DNA from: Lachnospiraceae bacterium
Lineage (GTDB): Bacteria > Bacillota > Clostridia > Lachnospirales > Lachnospiraceae
Length of the DNA stretch: 36,554 nt
Direction: 5' to 3'
Assembly (NCBI GenBank): GCA_029068555.1
Contig: JAIECJ010000197.1
Span: 1-36,554 of the forward strand
Below the pieces are notes generated by a model. That model searched no databases. It was not told the DNA's origin and saw only the letters and a list, made by a program, of their open reading frames with translations. Below are positions 15,841-25,078 of the stretch, piece by piece. Every line of letters starts with the position of its first letter. Within the stretch, counting starts at the first letter, position 1. The position numbers were made by a program, and so were the translations under genes.

Positions 15841-17208
15841 TTGAAGAAGTACAAGAAGAAAGATCTGCTGCAGACAGTGTCGGAGCTAATAAAAGTGAAT
15901 GATTCCATCAGCAGGGCAGCGTCTTCGACTGTCCTTTTTGAAGCGGAAGATGCATTTGCGAAATGTCAGGAAGCCGCTGTTGACCTTGGCAGTTATCTTG
16001 AGACACTCGACATGGACTATACGCCCATGGTAAGTATTCTGGAAGATTACTGCGAGAATATTTATCAGATAAGCACAAATATTCAGGATGAAAGCCAGTG
16101 CAGGAAGTTGACCAAGAAAATTAGGAAACAGCTTATTCAACTGCAAAATGCCATTACTTATGATATGCCTGCAGATAAAAAAGAAGTCGTGTTTTTACCA
16201 TACAAAGCAGCGATGTGGGATTCGCTGGAAAGTGTATGGCGGGCGGCGCAGGAGGATGAGAACTGTGAGGCTTACGTGATTCCCATTCCTTATTATGATA
16301 AGAATCCGGACGGGAGTTTTCGAGAGATGCATTATGAGGCTGACCAGTATCCGGATTACGTGCCTATCACGAAGTATGATACGTACGATTTTGAGGTGCA
16401 TCGGCCGGATATCATTTATATACATAATGCATATGATAATTGGAACCTGGTCACAACCGTACATCCGCAATTTTTTTCCAAGAATCTGAAAAAGTACACA
16501 GATAAGTTAGTCTATATTCCATATTTCGTTCTGAATGAAGTAAGTCCGGATAATGAGCAGATGATAGAAAAAATCAAGCATTTTTGTTTTATGCCGGGCA
16601 TTATCAATGCGGACAAGGTGATTGTACAGTCGGAGGACATGAAACAGATTTATGTCAGTGAATACCTGAAGGCTGCAAAGGCACACGGACTACAGGGAAG
16701 GCATCTGGACAGGGCATATTTGGAACAGAAGTTTCTGGGGATCGGCTCACCAAAGTACGATAAGGTGCTTTCTACTCAAAAAGACGATTTGGACATTCCC
16801 AAGGAGTGGCGGAATGTGATTGAAAAGCCGGATGGAAGCAGGAAGAAAATTATCCTGTACAATACTGGTATCGCATCGCTGCTTGCGTACAATGAAAAGT
16901 GGATGGACAAGATAGCGGATGTACTCAAAATTTTTAAGGAAAATCAGGATGAGGCTGCCTTGCTGTGGCGTCCGCATCCATTGATTGAAAGCACGCTGCA
17001 ATCCATGCGTCCGGAGATTATGCGAAAGTATATGGCGATGAAGGAACAGTATATTGCGGAGGGCTGGGGAATCTTTGATGATACAGCCGATGTAGACAGG
17101 GCAGTGGTACTCAGTGATGCGTATTATGGGGATAGCAGCTCGGTGGTACAGATGTATCAGCAGACGGGCAAGCCGGTGATGATACAGAATGTGAATATTA
17201 GAGATTAA
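15841..17208 (+). CDS. TagF-like GT-B transferase (CDP-glycerol glycerophosphotransferase family)
   Basis: The protein has about 455 residues. The first 110 residues are helical and charged. The rest resembles the GT-B fold of the CDP-glycerol glycerophosphotransferase family, with VVFLPYKAAMWDSLESVW opening the Rossmann domain, LLWRPHPLIEST (the RPHP motif) and GDSSSVVQMYQQTGKPVMI near the end, where donor phosphates bind in TagF. The chosen start is TTG at 15841, because GAGGAAGG ends eight bases before it; a GTG at 15832 overlaps that site. The protein stops just after the GKPVMIQN motif, where I recall longer homologues continuing into a propeller-like domain. Base composition matches the left flank. 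It may add a polyol- or glycerol-phosphate unit. Confidence 0.72.
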   Translation: MKKYKKKDLLQTVSELIKVNDSISRAASSTVLFEAEDAFAKCQEAAVDLGSYLETLDMDYTPMVSILEDYCENIYQISTNIQDESQCRKLTKKIRKQLIQLQNAITYDMPADKKEVVFLPYKAAMWDSLESVWRAAQEDENCEAYVIPIPYYDKNPDGSFREMHYEADQYPDYVPITKYDTYDFEVHRPDIIYIHNAYDNWNLVTTVHPQFFSKNLKKYTDKLVYIPYFVLNEVSPDNEQMIEKIKHFCFMPGIINADKVIVQSEDMKQIYVSEYLKAAKAHGLQGRHLDRAYLEQKFLGIGSPKYDKVLSTQKDDLDIPKEWRNVIEKPDGSRKKIILYNTGIASLLAYNEKWMDKIADVLKIFKENQDEAALLWRPHPLIESTLQSMRPEIMRKYMAMKEQYIAEGWGIFDDTADVDRAVVLSDAYYGDSSSVVQMYQQTGKPVMIQNVNIRD

Positions 17209-17449
17209 AATAGTAAGACGGCATAATGTATATATTGGAATTACTTATGTATAAAGTAAGATATATATTTACGATTGTGAGGCATCAAGATATACAAAAT
17301 ACTGATAGCATTGTATGTGTTTAGGATATAAGTTTATAGCAGTTTTTTAATTGCTTTAAGACAGGTAAGGTACTTAGAAAGCAATGGTTAACGCGAATGT
17401 TTGGCAAAAGTAAACTTGTTCTGGCTGGTGAATAGATAGAGGGGAAAAT
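17209..17449 (+). other. AT-rich spacer, composition boundary, weak promoter candidate
   Basis: No gene is seen in these 241 bases. This is where base composition drops visibly compared with the left side. TTTACG (17268-17273) and TATACA (17291-17296) are 17 bases apart and might drive the propeller-like gene, which otherwise has no near promoter. Confidence 0.35.
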
Positions 17450-18604
17450 ATGATAAAAAGAGGATTTTATTTTCAAGACTGTATTCGCATTAATAATGAT
17501 ATATGGTTTGCATCAGGAGATTATAATGGACTATATAGATACAATGTAGGCAATAAGAGAACAGAAAGGGTAGCGCTTTTTCCAAATGAGCCATTTTATC
17601 AGGAAAGCTTGTATATAAAAATTTGTTTTTATGATAATAACCTTATATTTATTCCACAGTATGGTAAAAGAATTAATATTTATAACCTTTATAATAAATT
17701 GTTAGTTGATATTGAAATACCAAATTTAACAGAAAGTATACAGCCTCCATATTTTTGTGAGGCTGTAGTTTATAAACAATATCTTTTTATGATGGGAGCT
17801 AAATATCCCGGAATAATAAAAGTGAATCTTGAAAACTATGAAGTAGAAATTATAGACCAACGGTTTATAAAACTTCAGAATGAAATATGCATGAATATAT
17901 ATGGAATATTTTTGGGAACGGAGGGTGTACTGGAAGCTAATAAATTTTTTATTCCATGTTATCAATGCAATAAGGTTTTGGAAATTAATCTAGATATAGG
18001 TGAGTATTGTCTTTACGAGGTTGGTAGTAAGAACAATCAATATGCCAGAATCATAAAGGCAGGTGATACATTCGTATTGGTAACGCATAATGTGAAAAAT
18101 GATGGTTATGTGGTTTTTTGGGATTATGAAAAAGACACTTGTGAAGAAGTGCATTTTGAAATGAGGGGATATGTGGATAGAGCTGTTATCGAATATTTGG
18201 GGGATATATGGATTTTGTCTTATGCATCCAATGAAATTTGTCGTGTGGGAATTAGAGACAAACAGGTTAATTATTATTCGGTGCCGGATGTAGATAACTT
18301 AGGAATTATATTTGCAAGAGTGGTTGATAATGAATTGTTGTTTTGCGACTATTATACGCAGTCTTGGTATAAAATAAATAATTCTATGGTGATTGAAAAA
18401 GTATTGGAAAAAATAGATGAGTGCGTAAGCGAAAAAGAAATAGAGAAACGACTTCTTGAAGATGAGTTTGAGAATAAATTATATGATGAAAAAACGTCTT
18501 ATTTGGAGTTCTTTATTAAGAAAGTTCAGAAATCTGAGACTTTGTATTCTGATAAAAAAAGTGGTGCATTAATTGGTAAGAATATATATAAATTATGTAA
18601 TTGA
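17450..18604 (+). CDS. Propeller-like protein of unknown function
   Basis: This 384-residue soluble protein lacks a signal peptide. It shows repeated beta-rich blades, for example IWFASGDYNGLYRYN, FEFHSYTQSWYKIN-like turns near residues 300-315 and several GxxxW or FxGxL turns, suggesting a beta-propeller. The opening NNDIWFASGDYNGLYRYNVG resembles a domain that I recall fused behind TagF-like proteins in other Lachnospiraceae, which would explain its place right after such a gene. The last 60 residues are charged and helical. GAGGGGA precedes the ATG. Function is unknown; a glycan- or scaffold-binding role is only a guess. Confidence 0.62.
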   Translation: MIKRGFYFQDCIRINNDIWFASGDYNGLYRYNVGNKRTERVALFPNEPFYQESLYIKICFYDNNLIFIPQYGKRINIYNLYNKLLVDIEIPNLTESIQPPYFCEAVVYKQYLFMMGAKYPGIIKVNLENYEVEIIDQRFIKLQNEICMNIYGIFLGTEGVLEANKFFIPCYQCNKVLEINLDIGEYCLYEVGSKNNQYARIIKAGDTFVLVTHNVKNDGYVVFWDYEKDTCEEVHFEMRGYVDRAVIEYLGDIWILSYASNEICRVGIRDKQVNYYSVPDVDNLGIIFARVVDNELLFCDYYTQSWYKINNSMVIEKVLEKIDECVSEKEIEKRLLEDEFENKLYDEKTSYLEFFIKKVQKSETLYSDKKSGALIGKNIYKLCN

Positions 18605-18689
18605 AAATGGTAGTTTTTCAAAGTGGTTAAACAGATGAGAAGCATTTGCGCGTGCGTTAATTGATGGATGGAATAGAGGAATAAATTGA

Positions 18690-19880
18690 ATGAATAAACA
18701 ACCAGTGTTTACGGTTATTATACCAACATATAACAGAGAGCATTTTTTGAAAAGAACTATTGACAGTATATTATCACAAACTTTTAAAGATTTTGAGTTA
18801 ATTATTGTGGATGATGGTTCTACAGACAATACGAATGCTTTAATAGACACATATGAAGACAATAGAATTGTATATGTTAAAAAAGAGAATGGTGGACAAA
18901 ATTCGGCAATAAATGCAGGGTTACAAAGAGCAAAAGGCCAATATATTGCTTTTTGCGATTCCGATGACACATGGATGCCGGAAAAGCTGGAGAAGCACCT
19001 GCAAAAATATCAGGAGGATTCTGAAATAAAGGTGGTCTACAACTTGACAGGTGTTATAAAAGAAGAAGGTGGGGAGCAAAAAATAATACTTGCCAGAGAT
19101 GATGTTTATGAAGGCTGGTGTTATAGAGAAATTTTAGACCAGGGATATTTAACCTCCCCTTCGTTTTTGTCTTGCAAAAGTGAATGTTTTGATAAAATTT
19201 GCTATTTGCCAACTGATGTTTTCATATGTCAGGATGATGATTTGTGTTTTAAATTATGCAAATATTATAAGGTGGGATTAGTCAAAGAGATATTGGGAGT
19301 ATATCATGTTGATGCCCCTGATAAATTATGCGCGAAGAAAAAGCAGTATGCATATGATTTTATTAAGTTTTGGGATATATGGAGTGATGAGGCAATAATG
19401 GTATGCGGTATAGAATCACTTAAGGATAAGTATGTTAAAGCATCCTATTATTGCTTAGAAGCTGATGAAATAAATATGGCAAAAAAAGTATATCAGCGCG
19501 CATGCAAAATGGTAGATGACTCAATAGAAGAAGTAAAGAATAGAATAAAACGTGAACTGCAAGGAGATGAAGAAATAATTATTTATGGAATAGGAGACTG
19601 GGGAAAAAGAATTTACAAAATGTTAGCAATGATAGGATTCCAGAGGCTTACATTTGCAGTAACATATTCAGCACAGGACTTGGACAATCTGTACGGGATA
19701 CCGATCAGAGAAATAGGGACATTAATATCAAATGTTGACACCCCTTTGATTATCGCTTCATCAGATTATTATCATGAAATGAAATCAATAGCGCACGAAA
19801 AAGGTTTTAATAAGATAGTTTCTTATTTGCAGGTTAAACGTATGATATTCGATAGGGAGGACAGTAATGGGATATTATGA
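18690..19880 (+). CDS. GT2 glycosyltransferase with C-terminal Rossmann-like module
   Basis: Residues 1-230 are a GT-A family 2 glycosyltransferase: FTVIIPTYNREHFLKRTI, VDDGSTDNT at 40-48 and the metal-binding DSDD at 90-93. Residues about 293-385 form a separate alpha/beta module beginning EEIIIYGIGDWGKRIYKML and ending near DTPLIIASSDYYHEM, the recurrent module of this cluster. It should act at the cytoplasmic side of the membrane and add one sugar to the growing glycan; donor and acceptor are unknown. There is no membrane segment. Its end overlaps the next gene by 14 bases, so they are co-translated. Confidence 0.85.
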   Translation: MNKQPVFTVIIPTYNREHFLKRTIDSILSQTFKDFELIIVDDGSTDNTNALIDTYEDNRIVYVKKENGGQNSAINAGLQRAKGQYIAFCDSDDTWMPEKLEKHLQKYQEDSEIKVVYNLTGVIKEEGGEQKIILARDDVYEGWCYREILDQGYLTSPSFLSCKSECFDKICYLPTDVFICQDDDLCFKLCKYYKVGLVKEILGVYHVDAPDKLCAKKKQYAYDFIKFWDIWSDEAIMVCGIESLKDKYVKASYYCLEADEINMAKKVYQRACKMVDDSIEEVKNRIKRELQGDEEIIIYGIGDWGKRIYKMLAMIGFQRLTFAVTYSAQDLDNLYGIPIREIGTLISNVDTPLIIASSDYYHEMKSIAHEKGFNKIVSYLQVKRMIFDREDSNGIL

Positions 19881-20940
19881 TGTGATGAAAAGTGAGATGC
19901 AAAGAATATATAATGCATTGATTGATGAAGAATCAAAAGATTGGTTTAACGCAAGAGTCGAATATATGATAACAAGAAATTCTGATGCATTTCTAAATTC
20001 TGTGTTCTCATTATTCAGAAAATATCAAAAAAAGTGTCATCATGTAGGTATGGAAAGGTTTGTTAAAGATAAAGATTACAGAGGAGTAATTATTTATGGT
20101 TGTGGACACGATGGAAAACTGACTAAAGAAATATTGAATTTATGTGGATATTTGGTTTCGTTCTGGTGTGACAGCAATCAACAAATTGTTGGAAATAAAG
20201 TGAACGGGTTAAGAGTGATTTCTACAGAGGAATTAGTAGAAAAATATGCAGATTATTTGGTGGTTATCGGTTCGTTTAAGTATATGAATCATATAAAAGA
20301 GCGATTGCGGTCGTTTGGATTTCCATTAGATCGGGTAGCAATATTCAGTGATAATGCATATGACTGGGCAGTTACGGGAACTCAGTATTTTGATATGTTT
20401 GAGCCAGGTAATAAAGAGATTTTTATTGATGGAGGGGCATACAACGGAGATACAATTTATGATTTTATGGCATGGAATAAGGAGAATGCGTATAAAGTTT
20501 ATTCCTTTGAACCAATGAAAGGCATGTATGAACTTATTTTAAAGAGATTGGAAAAAGATAATATAACAAGTGTAAATGTTTTAAATTCTGCTGTGTGGGA
20601 CAGAAAAGAAGAATTGTTTTTTGCAGATATGGTAGATGGTTCAAGAGTTGCGTGTGGTGGGAGTATAAAGGTAAATGGGGAACGTATAGATGATATTGTG
20701 GGTACGGATGAAGTTACATTTATTAAGCTGGATGTGGAAGGTGCAGAGTTAGAAGCATTAAAAGGTGCAAGTGAGACCATTCAAATGTGTCATCCAAAAC
20801 TTGCTATATGTATATATCATAAACCAACAGACATTTTGGATATAGGAAAATATATATTGGAATTAAGCCCTGATTATAAGTTGGCAATAAGGCATTATAC
20901 ATTATCAGATTGTGAGACAGTTTTATATGCAATTCCCTAA
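19867..20940 (+). CDS. FkbM-family methyltransferase with N-terminal Rossmann-like module
   Basis: The 357-residue protein has a helical N-terminus, then the recurrent module (about residues 71-165, starting GVIIYGCGHDGKLTKEIL), then an FkbM methyltransferase domain from about residue 180: IFIDGGAYNGDT (SAM binding), YSFEPMKG, and FIKLDVEGAELEALKGA. FkbM enzymes methylate hydroxyls, often on sugars. The predicted role is O-methylation of a glycan unit. GGGAGG lies upstream of the ATG and inside the end of the preceding gene, which it overlaps by 14 bases. Confidence 0.87.
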   Translation: MGYYDVMKSEMQRIYNALIDEESKDWFNARVEYMITRNSDAFLNSVFSLFRKYQKKCHHVGMERFVKDKDYRGVIIYGCGHDGKLTKEILNLCGYLVSFWCDSNQQIVGNKVNGLRVISTEELVEKYADYLVVIGSFKYMNHIKERLRSFGFPLDRVAIFSDNAYDWAVTGTQYFDMFEPGNKEIFIDGGAYNGDTIYDFMAWNKENAYKVYSFEPMKGMYELILKRLEKDNITSVNVLNSAVWDRKEELFFADMVDGSRVACGGSIKVNGERIDDIVGTDEVTFIKLDVEGAELEALKGASETIQMCHPKLAICIYHKPTDILDIGKYILELSPDYKLAIRHYTLSDCETVLYAIP

Positions 20941-21002
20941 TAACATTATGATATTACTACAAAGCATAAATTCTTCAAAAAATTCTGGTAGGGGGTAGGA
21001 AT

Positions 21003-22127
21003 ATGGATTTTATACCAGTAAACAAGCCTTTGCTTAATGGCAATGAAAGAAAGTACTTATGCGAGTGTATTGATACAGGCTGGATTTCATCGGAAGGTCC
21101 GTTTGTAAAGGAATTTGAACAGAAGATGAGTGCATCCGTATGCAGAAAGTATGGTGTTTCAGTATCAAATGGTACAGCTGCATTGGAAGTGGCAGTTCAG
21201 GCTTTGGGTATTCGAGAAGGCGATGAAGTGATTATGCCAGCCTTTACCATTATTTCATGTTCTATGGCGGTTGCAAAGGTGGGGGCGGTTCCAGTATTGG
21301 TGGACAGTAATATACATACATGGAATATGAATGTAGAGGAAATTGAGGCAAAAATAACACCGAAAACAAGGGCTATTATGGTTGTTCATTTATATGGACT
21401 TCCTGTTGAAATGGACAATGTCCTTAGCCTTGCAAAAAAATATAATTTGAAGGTTATTGAGGATGCAGCAGAGATGCATGGTCAGACATATAATGGAAAA
21501 CCATGCGGCAGTTTTGGTGATATCAGTACATTTAGTTTTTATCCAAACAAACACATAACAACTGGTGAGGGTGGAATGGTTGTGACGGATGACGAGGAGT
21601 TGGCAGAGCGCTGCAGGCTGCTCCGTAATCTGTGTTTCAAAAAGGATGTCAGGTATGTACATGATGAAATTAGTGGTAACTACCGTTTTACCAATCTGCA
21701 GGCAGCAGTCGGTTTGGCACAGCTGGAAAGATTGGACGAGTTTGTAAAACGCAAGAGGGAGATGGGAAGGTATTATACAGAAGCCTTGGAAGATGTGAAA
21801 GGTATTCAGCTTCCGATTCCTAAAACGGAGTATGCAGACAATATTTACTGGGTATATGGTATCGTACTGAATAAAGACATTAAGCCGGATAATAAAACGA
21901 TACAGAAACTTTTAGCAGCAGAAGGTATCGGTGCAAGAACCTTTTTCTGGTGTATACATGAACAGCCTGTGTATCAGGGACAGGGGATGTTTCAAAACGA
22001 AAGATATCCGAATGCGGAATATCTGGCTAGAAAAGGTTTCTATATACCCAGTGGATTGGCCTTAACACAGGAACAGATGGAATGTGTTGTATGTAAGGTT
22101 AAGAAAGTAATGACACAGTTAGGGTGA
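21003..22127 (+). CDS. DegT/DnrJ/EryC1 PLP-dependent sugar aminotransferase (perosamine-synthase-like)
   Basis: The 374-residue protein is complete. PLP ligands are visible: K183 in SFYPNKHITTGEGG forms the Schiff base, D154 in VIEDAAEMHG contacts the pyridine nitrogen, and SNGTAALEVA near residue 55 binds the phosphate. The closing YIPSGLALTQEQ and the lysine segment resemble GDP-perosamine synthases, which transfer an amino group to C4 of a nucleotide-linked 4-keto-6-deoxyhexose; the exact sugar is inferred. The following methyltransferase suggests that the amino group may then be methylated. No matching 4,6-dehydratase is in the window. AGGGGGTAGG precedes the ATG. Confidence 0.9.
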   Translation: MDFIPVNKPLLNGNERKYLCECIDTGWISSEGPFVKEFEQKMSASVCRKYGVSVSNGTAALEVAVQALGIREGDEVIMPAFTIISCSMAVAKVGAVPVLVDSNIHTWNMNVEEIEAKITPKTRAIMVVHLYGLPVEMDNVLSLAKKYNLKVIEDAAEMHGQTYNGKPCGSFGDISTFSFYPNKHITTGEGGMVVTDDEELAERCRLLRNLCFKKDVRYVHDEISGNYRFTNLQAAVGLAQLERLDEFVKRKREMGRYYTEALEDVKGIQLPIPKTEYADNIYWVYGIVLNKDIKPDNKTIQKLLAAEGIGARTFFWCIHEQPVYQGQGMFQNERYPNAEYLARKGFYIPSGLALTQEQMECVVCKVKKVMTQLG

Positions 22128-22142
22128 TAAGAGGGATACAGT

Positions 22143-22898
22143 ATGGAAGTGTTTCAGGATTATGCATATTATTACAATGCATTTTACCATGATAAGGATT
22201 ACAGAACAGAAGCAGAACGGGTTGACCTGTTGCTGAAAAGGTATGGGAAGGATGTAAAACGCGTTATTAACTTTGGATGCGGCACTGGAAAGCATGACAA
22301 GGAATTGGTCAATATGGGATATAAGTGCATGGGTATAGATATGAGTCAGATGATGATAGATATTGCAAAGGGGAACGTACCATGCAAGGAAAGTATTGAC
22401 TTTTCTGTTGCTGATATACGACAGTATAAAACTTCTGTAAAATATGACGCAGTGATTTCACTGTTTCATGTTATGAGTTACCAGAATACGTATGAAGATA
22501 TTTTATCAGCATTCCAGTCAGCGAGGACTGCATTAAATGTTGGAGGACTGCTTTTGTTTGATGTGTGGTATGGACCGGGCGTGTTGAGTGACAAACCGGT
22601 GTTGCGGGTAAAAGAAGTGCAGAACGATAAATACCGACTGATACGAATAGCAAGACCTGTCATGCATGACAAAACAAATATTGTTGATGTCTGTTATGAG
22701 ATTTTTGTCATTGACAACCGGACAGGAGAAACGAAGACAATTAACGAAGTACACAGCATGCGGTATTTTTTCAGGCCAGAGCTTGAAAGCTATCTGAAAA
22801 ATGCTGGCTTTGAACTGATTGACAATCTGGACTGTGAGACACTAGAGGCAACAGACTTTGCTTCATGGACAAGTTATTTTGTGGCGAGGGCTGTCTGA
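22143..22898 (+). CDS. Class I SAM methyltransferase (amino-sugar N-methyltransferase-like)
   Basis: This 251-residue Rossmann methyltransferase has motif I VINFGCGTGKHD (41-52), GIDMSQMMIDIAKG (motif II) and DAVISLFHVMSYQNTYED (motif IV). The overall layout, including the N-terminal YAYYYNAFYHDKDY, resembles TylM1/DesVI-type N,N-dimethyltransferases that act on nucleotide-linked amino sugars. It starts 15 bases after the DegT aminotransferase, which fits an aminotransferase to N-methyltransferase sequence. Methylation of an oxygen cannot be excluded. AGAGGG precedes the ATG. Confidence 0.83.
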   Translation: MEVFQDYAYYYNAFYHDKDYRTEAERVDLLLKRYGKDVKRVINFGCGTGKHDKELVNMGYKCMGIDMSQMMIDIAKGNVPCKESIDFSVADIRQYKTSVKYDAVISLFHVMSYQNTYEDILSAFQSARTALNVGGLLLFDVWYGPGVLSDKPVLRVKEVQNDKYRLIRIARPVMHDKTNIVDVCYEIFVIDNRTGETKTINEVHSMRYFFRPELESYLKNAGFELIDNLDCETLEATDFASWTSYFVARAV

Positions 22899-23196
22899 AA
22901 AATAAAGACTAAACGTACATTGACAATTTTATACTTATGTCAGGGAGATTATTGTTAAAGTCTGAGAAATGTAATATTCCATCTTATAGCATTTGCAGTG
23001 GGATTGTAGAAAGGAAAAGTGGTATGTTAGTTATAGAGACTGATATACCTTTATTTTGTAAAGGAACTATATTAGCGTTTATTGGCGATAGAAGCATGTA
23101 AAGCAAAAATAAAGATTGTGCTAAATAGAATTTCCTGATATGAGTATGAAAGCAAAATACTTATATTGGGATTTTTTATTGAAAAAGGGAGAGTTT
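22899..23196 (+). other. AT-rich spacer of about 300 bases without a clear gene
   Basis: Only a weak 54-codon frame (22937-23101) is open here. It has no ribosome site and no recognisable product, so I do not call it a gene. No good promoter, hairpin or repeat was found. It may be a scar from gene exchange within the cassette. Confidence 0.4.
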
Positions 23197-23631
23197 ATGG
23201 GACAGGTAGAGGAAGTAAGAAAAAAGAACAAGCTTCTTGCAATGATTATTCGTAATAATTATGATTGCAGCGGTGTGGACTTTATTACGCCAAATGAGTA
23301 TTCGCAGCAGGTAGCTTATATGCATCATCCTGCAGGAAAGGTGATAGATGCCCATGTGCATAATATGGTTCATAGGAATGTTGTGCTGACGCAGGAAGTT
23401 TTGTTTATTAAAAAGGGTATCTTGCGTGTGGACTTTTATGATGAATATGAGGACTATTTGGAAAGCAGGAATTTGTTTCCAGGAGATATTATCCTTCTGG
23501 TTTCTGGCGGGCATGGCTTTCATGTGCTGGAAGAGGTTGAGATGGTGGAGGTGAAACAAGGACCTTATGCGGGGGAAGATGATAAAAAAAGGTTTTTGGG
23601 AGTTGAAGACGAAAAGGTAAACTATGTGTAA
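23197..23631 (+). CDS. Cupin-like small protein of glycan clusters
   Basis: This 144-residue protein has a single cupin barrel. The first cupin motif is visible as HHPAGKVIDAHVHN, and the second as FPGDIILLVSGGHGFHVLEE, with histidines placed as metal ligands. The start at 23197 follows GGGAGA; the frame is open further upstream without a site. Related proteins are often found in surface-polysaccharide loci and are usually annotated only as cupin domain proteins. It may act on a nucleotide sugar (isomerase or epimerase chemistry) or bind a ligand. It is not an obvious FdtA or RmlC homologue. Confidence 0.68.
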   Translation: MGQVEEVRKKNKLLAMIIRNNYDCSGVDFITPNEYSQQVAYMHHPAGKVIDAHVHNMVHRNVVLTQEVLFIKKGILRVDFYDEYEDYLESRNLFPGDIILLVSGGHGFHVLEEVEMVEVKQGPYAGEDDKKRFLGVEDEKVNYV

Positions 23632-23749
23632 AGGATTGGAATATTAGGACTATTTAAATTACAAGATAGCAGGAAAGGATAATAGTCTGGGCATTCTGGA
23701 ATACTTTGGTGTATAAGATGTTTAGCATATTATAGAGGGAAAGCAGCAT

Positions 23750-24898
23750 ATGGGTAAAAAAATGCTTGTTATACTGGACACAAAACCAGAGTGGGGGGGG
23801 GAACATCAATATGCATCTGTGATGATGAACTGCATTTTGGAAATTACAGATACGAAAGATTTGCTTGCAATATGTAGCAGCAGATATTGGAGAAAGTGGT
23901 GTAGGGAGAATGGAATACGAATACTGGATATTCAGTGGTATTCATTTTCTATACAGGAACAGGAGTATCATATTAAATATTCTCTATTTTCAAGAATATA
24001 CTGTATGTATTTGAGTAAGCTTGGAAAGATAATTCGCAAGGAAAAAGTGAAAGCAGTCTTGTGCACAAGGCAAGGGATATTTATTCCTAATTTAAGCATT
24101 AAGGTATTGGCACCAGTTCATGACTTGATGCACAGGTATGAGGGACATTTTCCGGAGGTAACGGGTGAGTATGGAACGAGGGAACTCATTTTTGCATCTA
24201 AGGCAAGATATGCATGGTGTGTGTTGACAGATTCCAAGGTTGGGAAACATCAATTCATAGAATCCTATTTGCCATATATGAGAAGAAGGCTACCGCATAT
24301 AATCAGTCTGCCGTTTGTAGTTCCAAGTCACATTGCGAAGTGTGATGAAGAAGAAATAGAAGTTCCGCTGAAATATGTATTTTACCCAGCCCAGTTTTGG
24401 CAGCATAAAAATCACCTGAACCTGTTAAAGGCAGTCAGAATTCTTGCAGAAGATATTTGTGATATTCATCTGGTTTTGGTCGGATCAGAAAAGAACAATT
24501 TGAAAATGGTTCGGCAATATATCTCTGAAAATCATTTGGATGACAATGTGACAATAAAAGGGTTTGTTAGTAATGGGAATATAACATATCTTTATAAACA
24601 TGCTGTAGGATTAATTATGCCATCCTACTTTGGCCCGACAAACATACCGCCGCTTGAAGCGATGGCATTAGGCTGTCCTGTGGCTGTATCGAATAAATAT
24701 GCAATGCCTGAACAGGTTAGAGACGCAGGACTTTTATTCAATCCTGATTCGCCTGAAGAGATAGCAGAATGTATAAGGAAGATGTGGTGTGACGATAATC
24801 TAAGACAGCAAATGCGGCAAAAAGGATATAAAAGAGCAGGAAGATGGAGTGAAAAAAATTTTTCCGCTAAATTAAATAAAATTATAAATAAAATATGA
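23750..24898 (+). CDS. GT4-family glycosyltransferase
   Basis: This 382-residue GT-B enzyme has MLVILDTKPEWGGEHQYA as its N-terminal Rossmann strand, FYPAQFWQHKNHLNLLKAV (donor-side start, typical of family 4) and the donor-binding FGPTNIPPLEAMALGCPV at about 293-310, the E-x7-E-like region of GT4. It should transfer a nucleotide-activated sugar in the cytoplasm; the donor is unknown. A GAGGGAAAG site precedes the ATG. Unlike several neighbours, it has no extra Rossmann-like module. Confidence 0.87.
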   Translation: MGKKMLVILDTKPEWGGEHQYASVMMNCILEITDTKDLLAICSSRYWRKWCRENGIRILDIQWYSFSIQEQEYHIKYSLFSRIYCMYLSKLGKIIRKEKVKAVLCTRQGIFIPNLSIKVLAPVHDLMHRYEGHFPEVTGEYGTRELIFASKARYAWCVLTDSKVGKHQFIESYLPYMRRRLPHIISLPFVVPSHIAKCDEEEIEVPLKYVFYPAQFWQHKNHLNLLKAVRILAEDICDIHLVLVGSEKNNLKMVRQYISENHLDDNVTIKGFVSNGNITYLYKHAVGLIMPSYFGPTNIPPLEAMALGCPVAVSNKYAMPEQVRDAGLLFNPDSPEEIAECIRKMWCDDNLRQQMRQKGYKRAGRWSEKNFSAKLNKIINKI

Positions 24899-25006
24899 AA
24901 AAGTGTTAGCTCTAATAATAGCTAGAGAGTTATTATTTGGCAGATGAACAAAATTTGATCAATCTCAAAGGCAGGTTGAAGAATGTGTAAAAAATAAGGG
25001 AGTATT

Positions 25007-25078
25007 ATGTTTGTGAACTTGAGTAACGGTAAGGTTAGGAACGAATTAGGCAATGTTTTGAAAGAGGAACTGTTATGA
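25007..25078 (+). CDS. Possible 23-residue leader peptide
   Basis: A short frame starts at ATG 25007 behind AAGGGAG and ends in TGA 25076-25078, overlapping the ATG of the fucosyltransferase-like gene as ATGA. The close ribosome site and overlap suggest translational coupling, but the frame is too short to be sure. It resembles no known peptide that I know of. Confidence 0.3.
   Translation: MFVNLSNGKVRNELGNVLKEELL

Noticed and set aside
22937-23101. A 54-codon frame in the spacer before the cupin gene
   Set aside because: There is no ribosome site and no recognisable product; such frames are expected by chance in AT-rich DNA.
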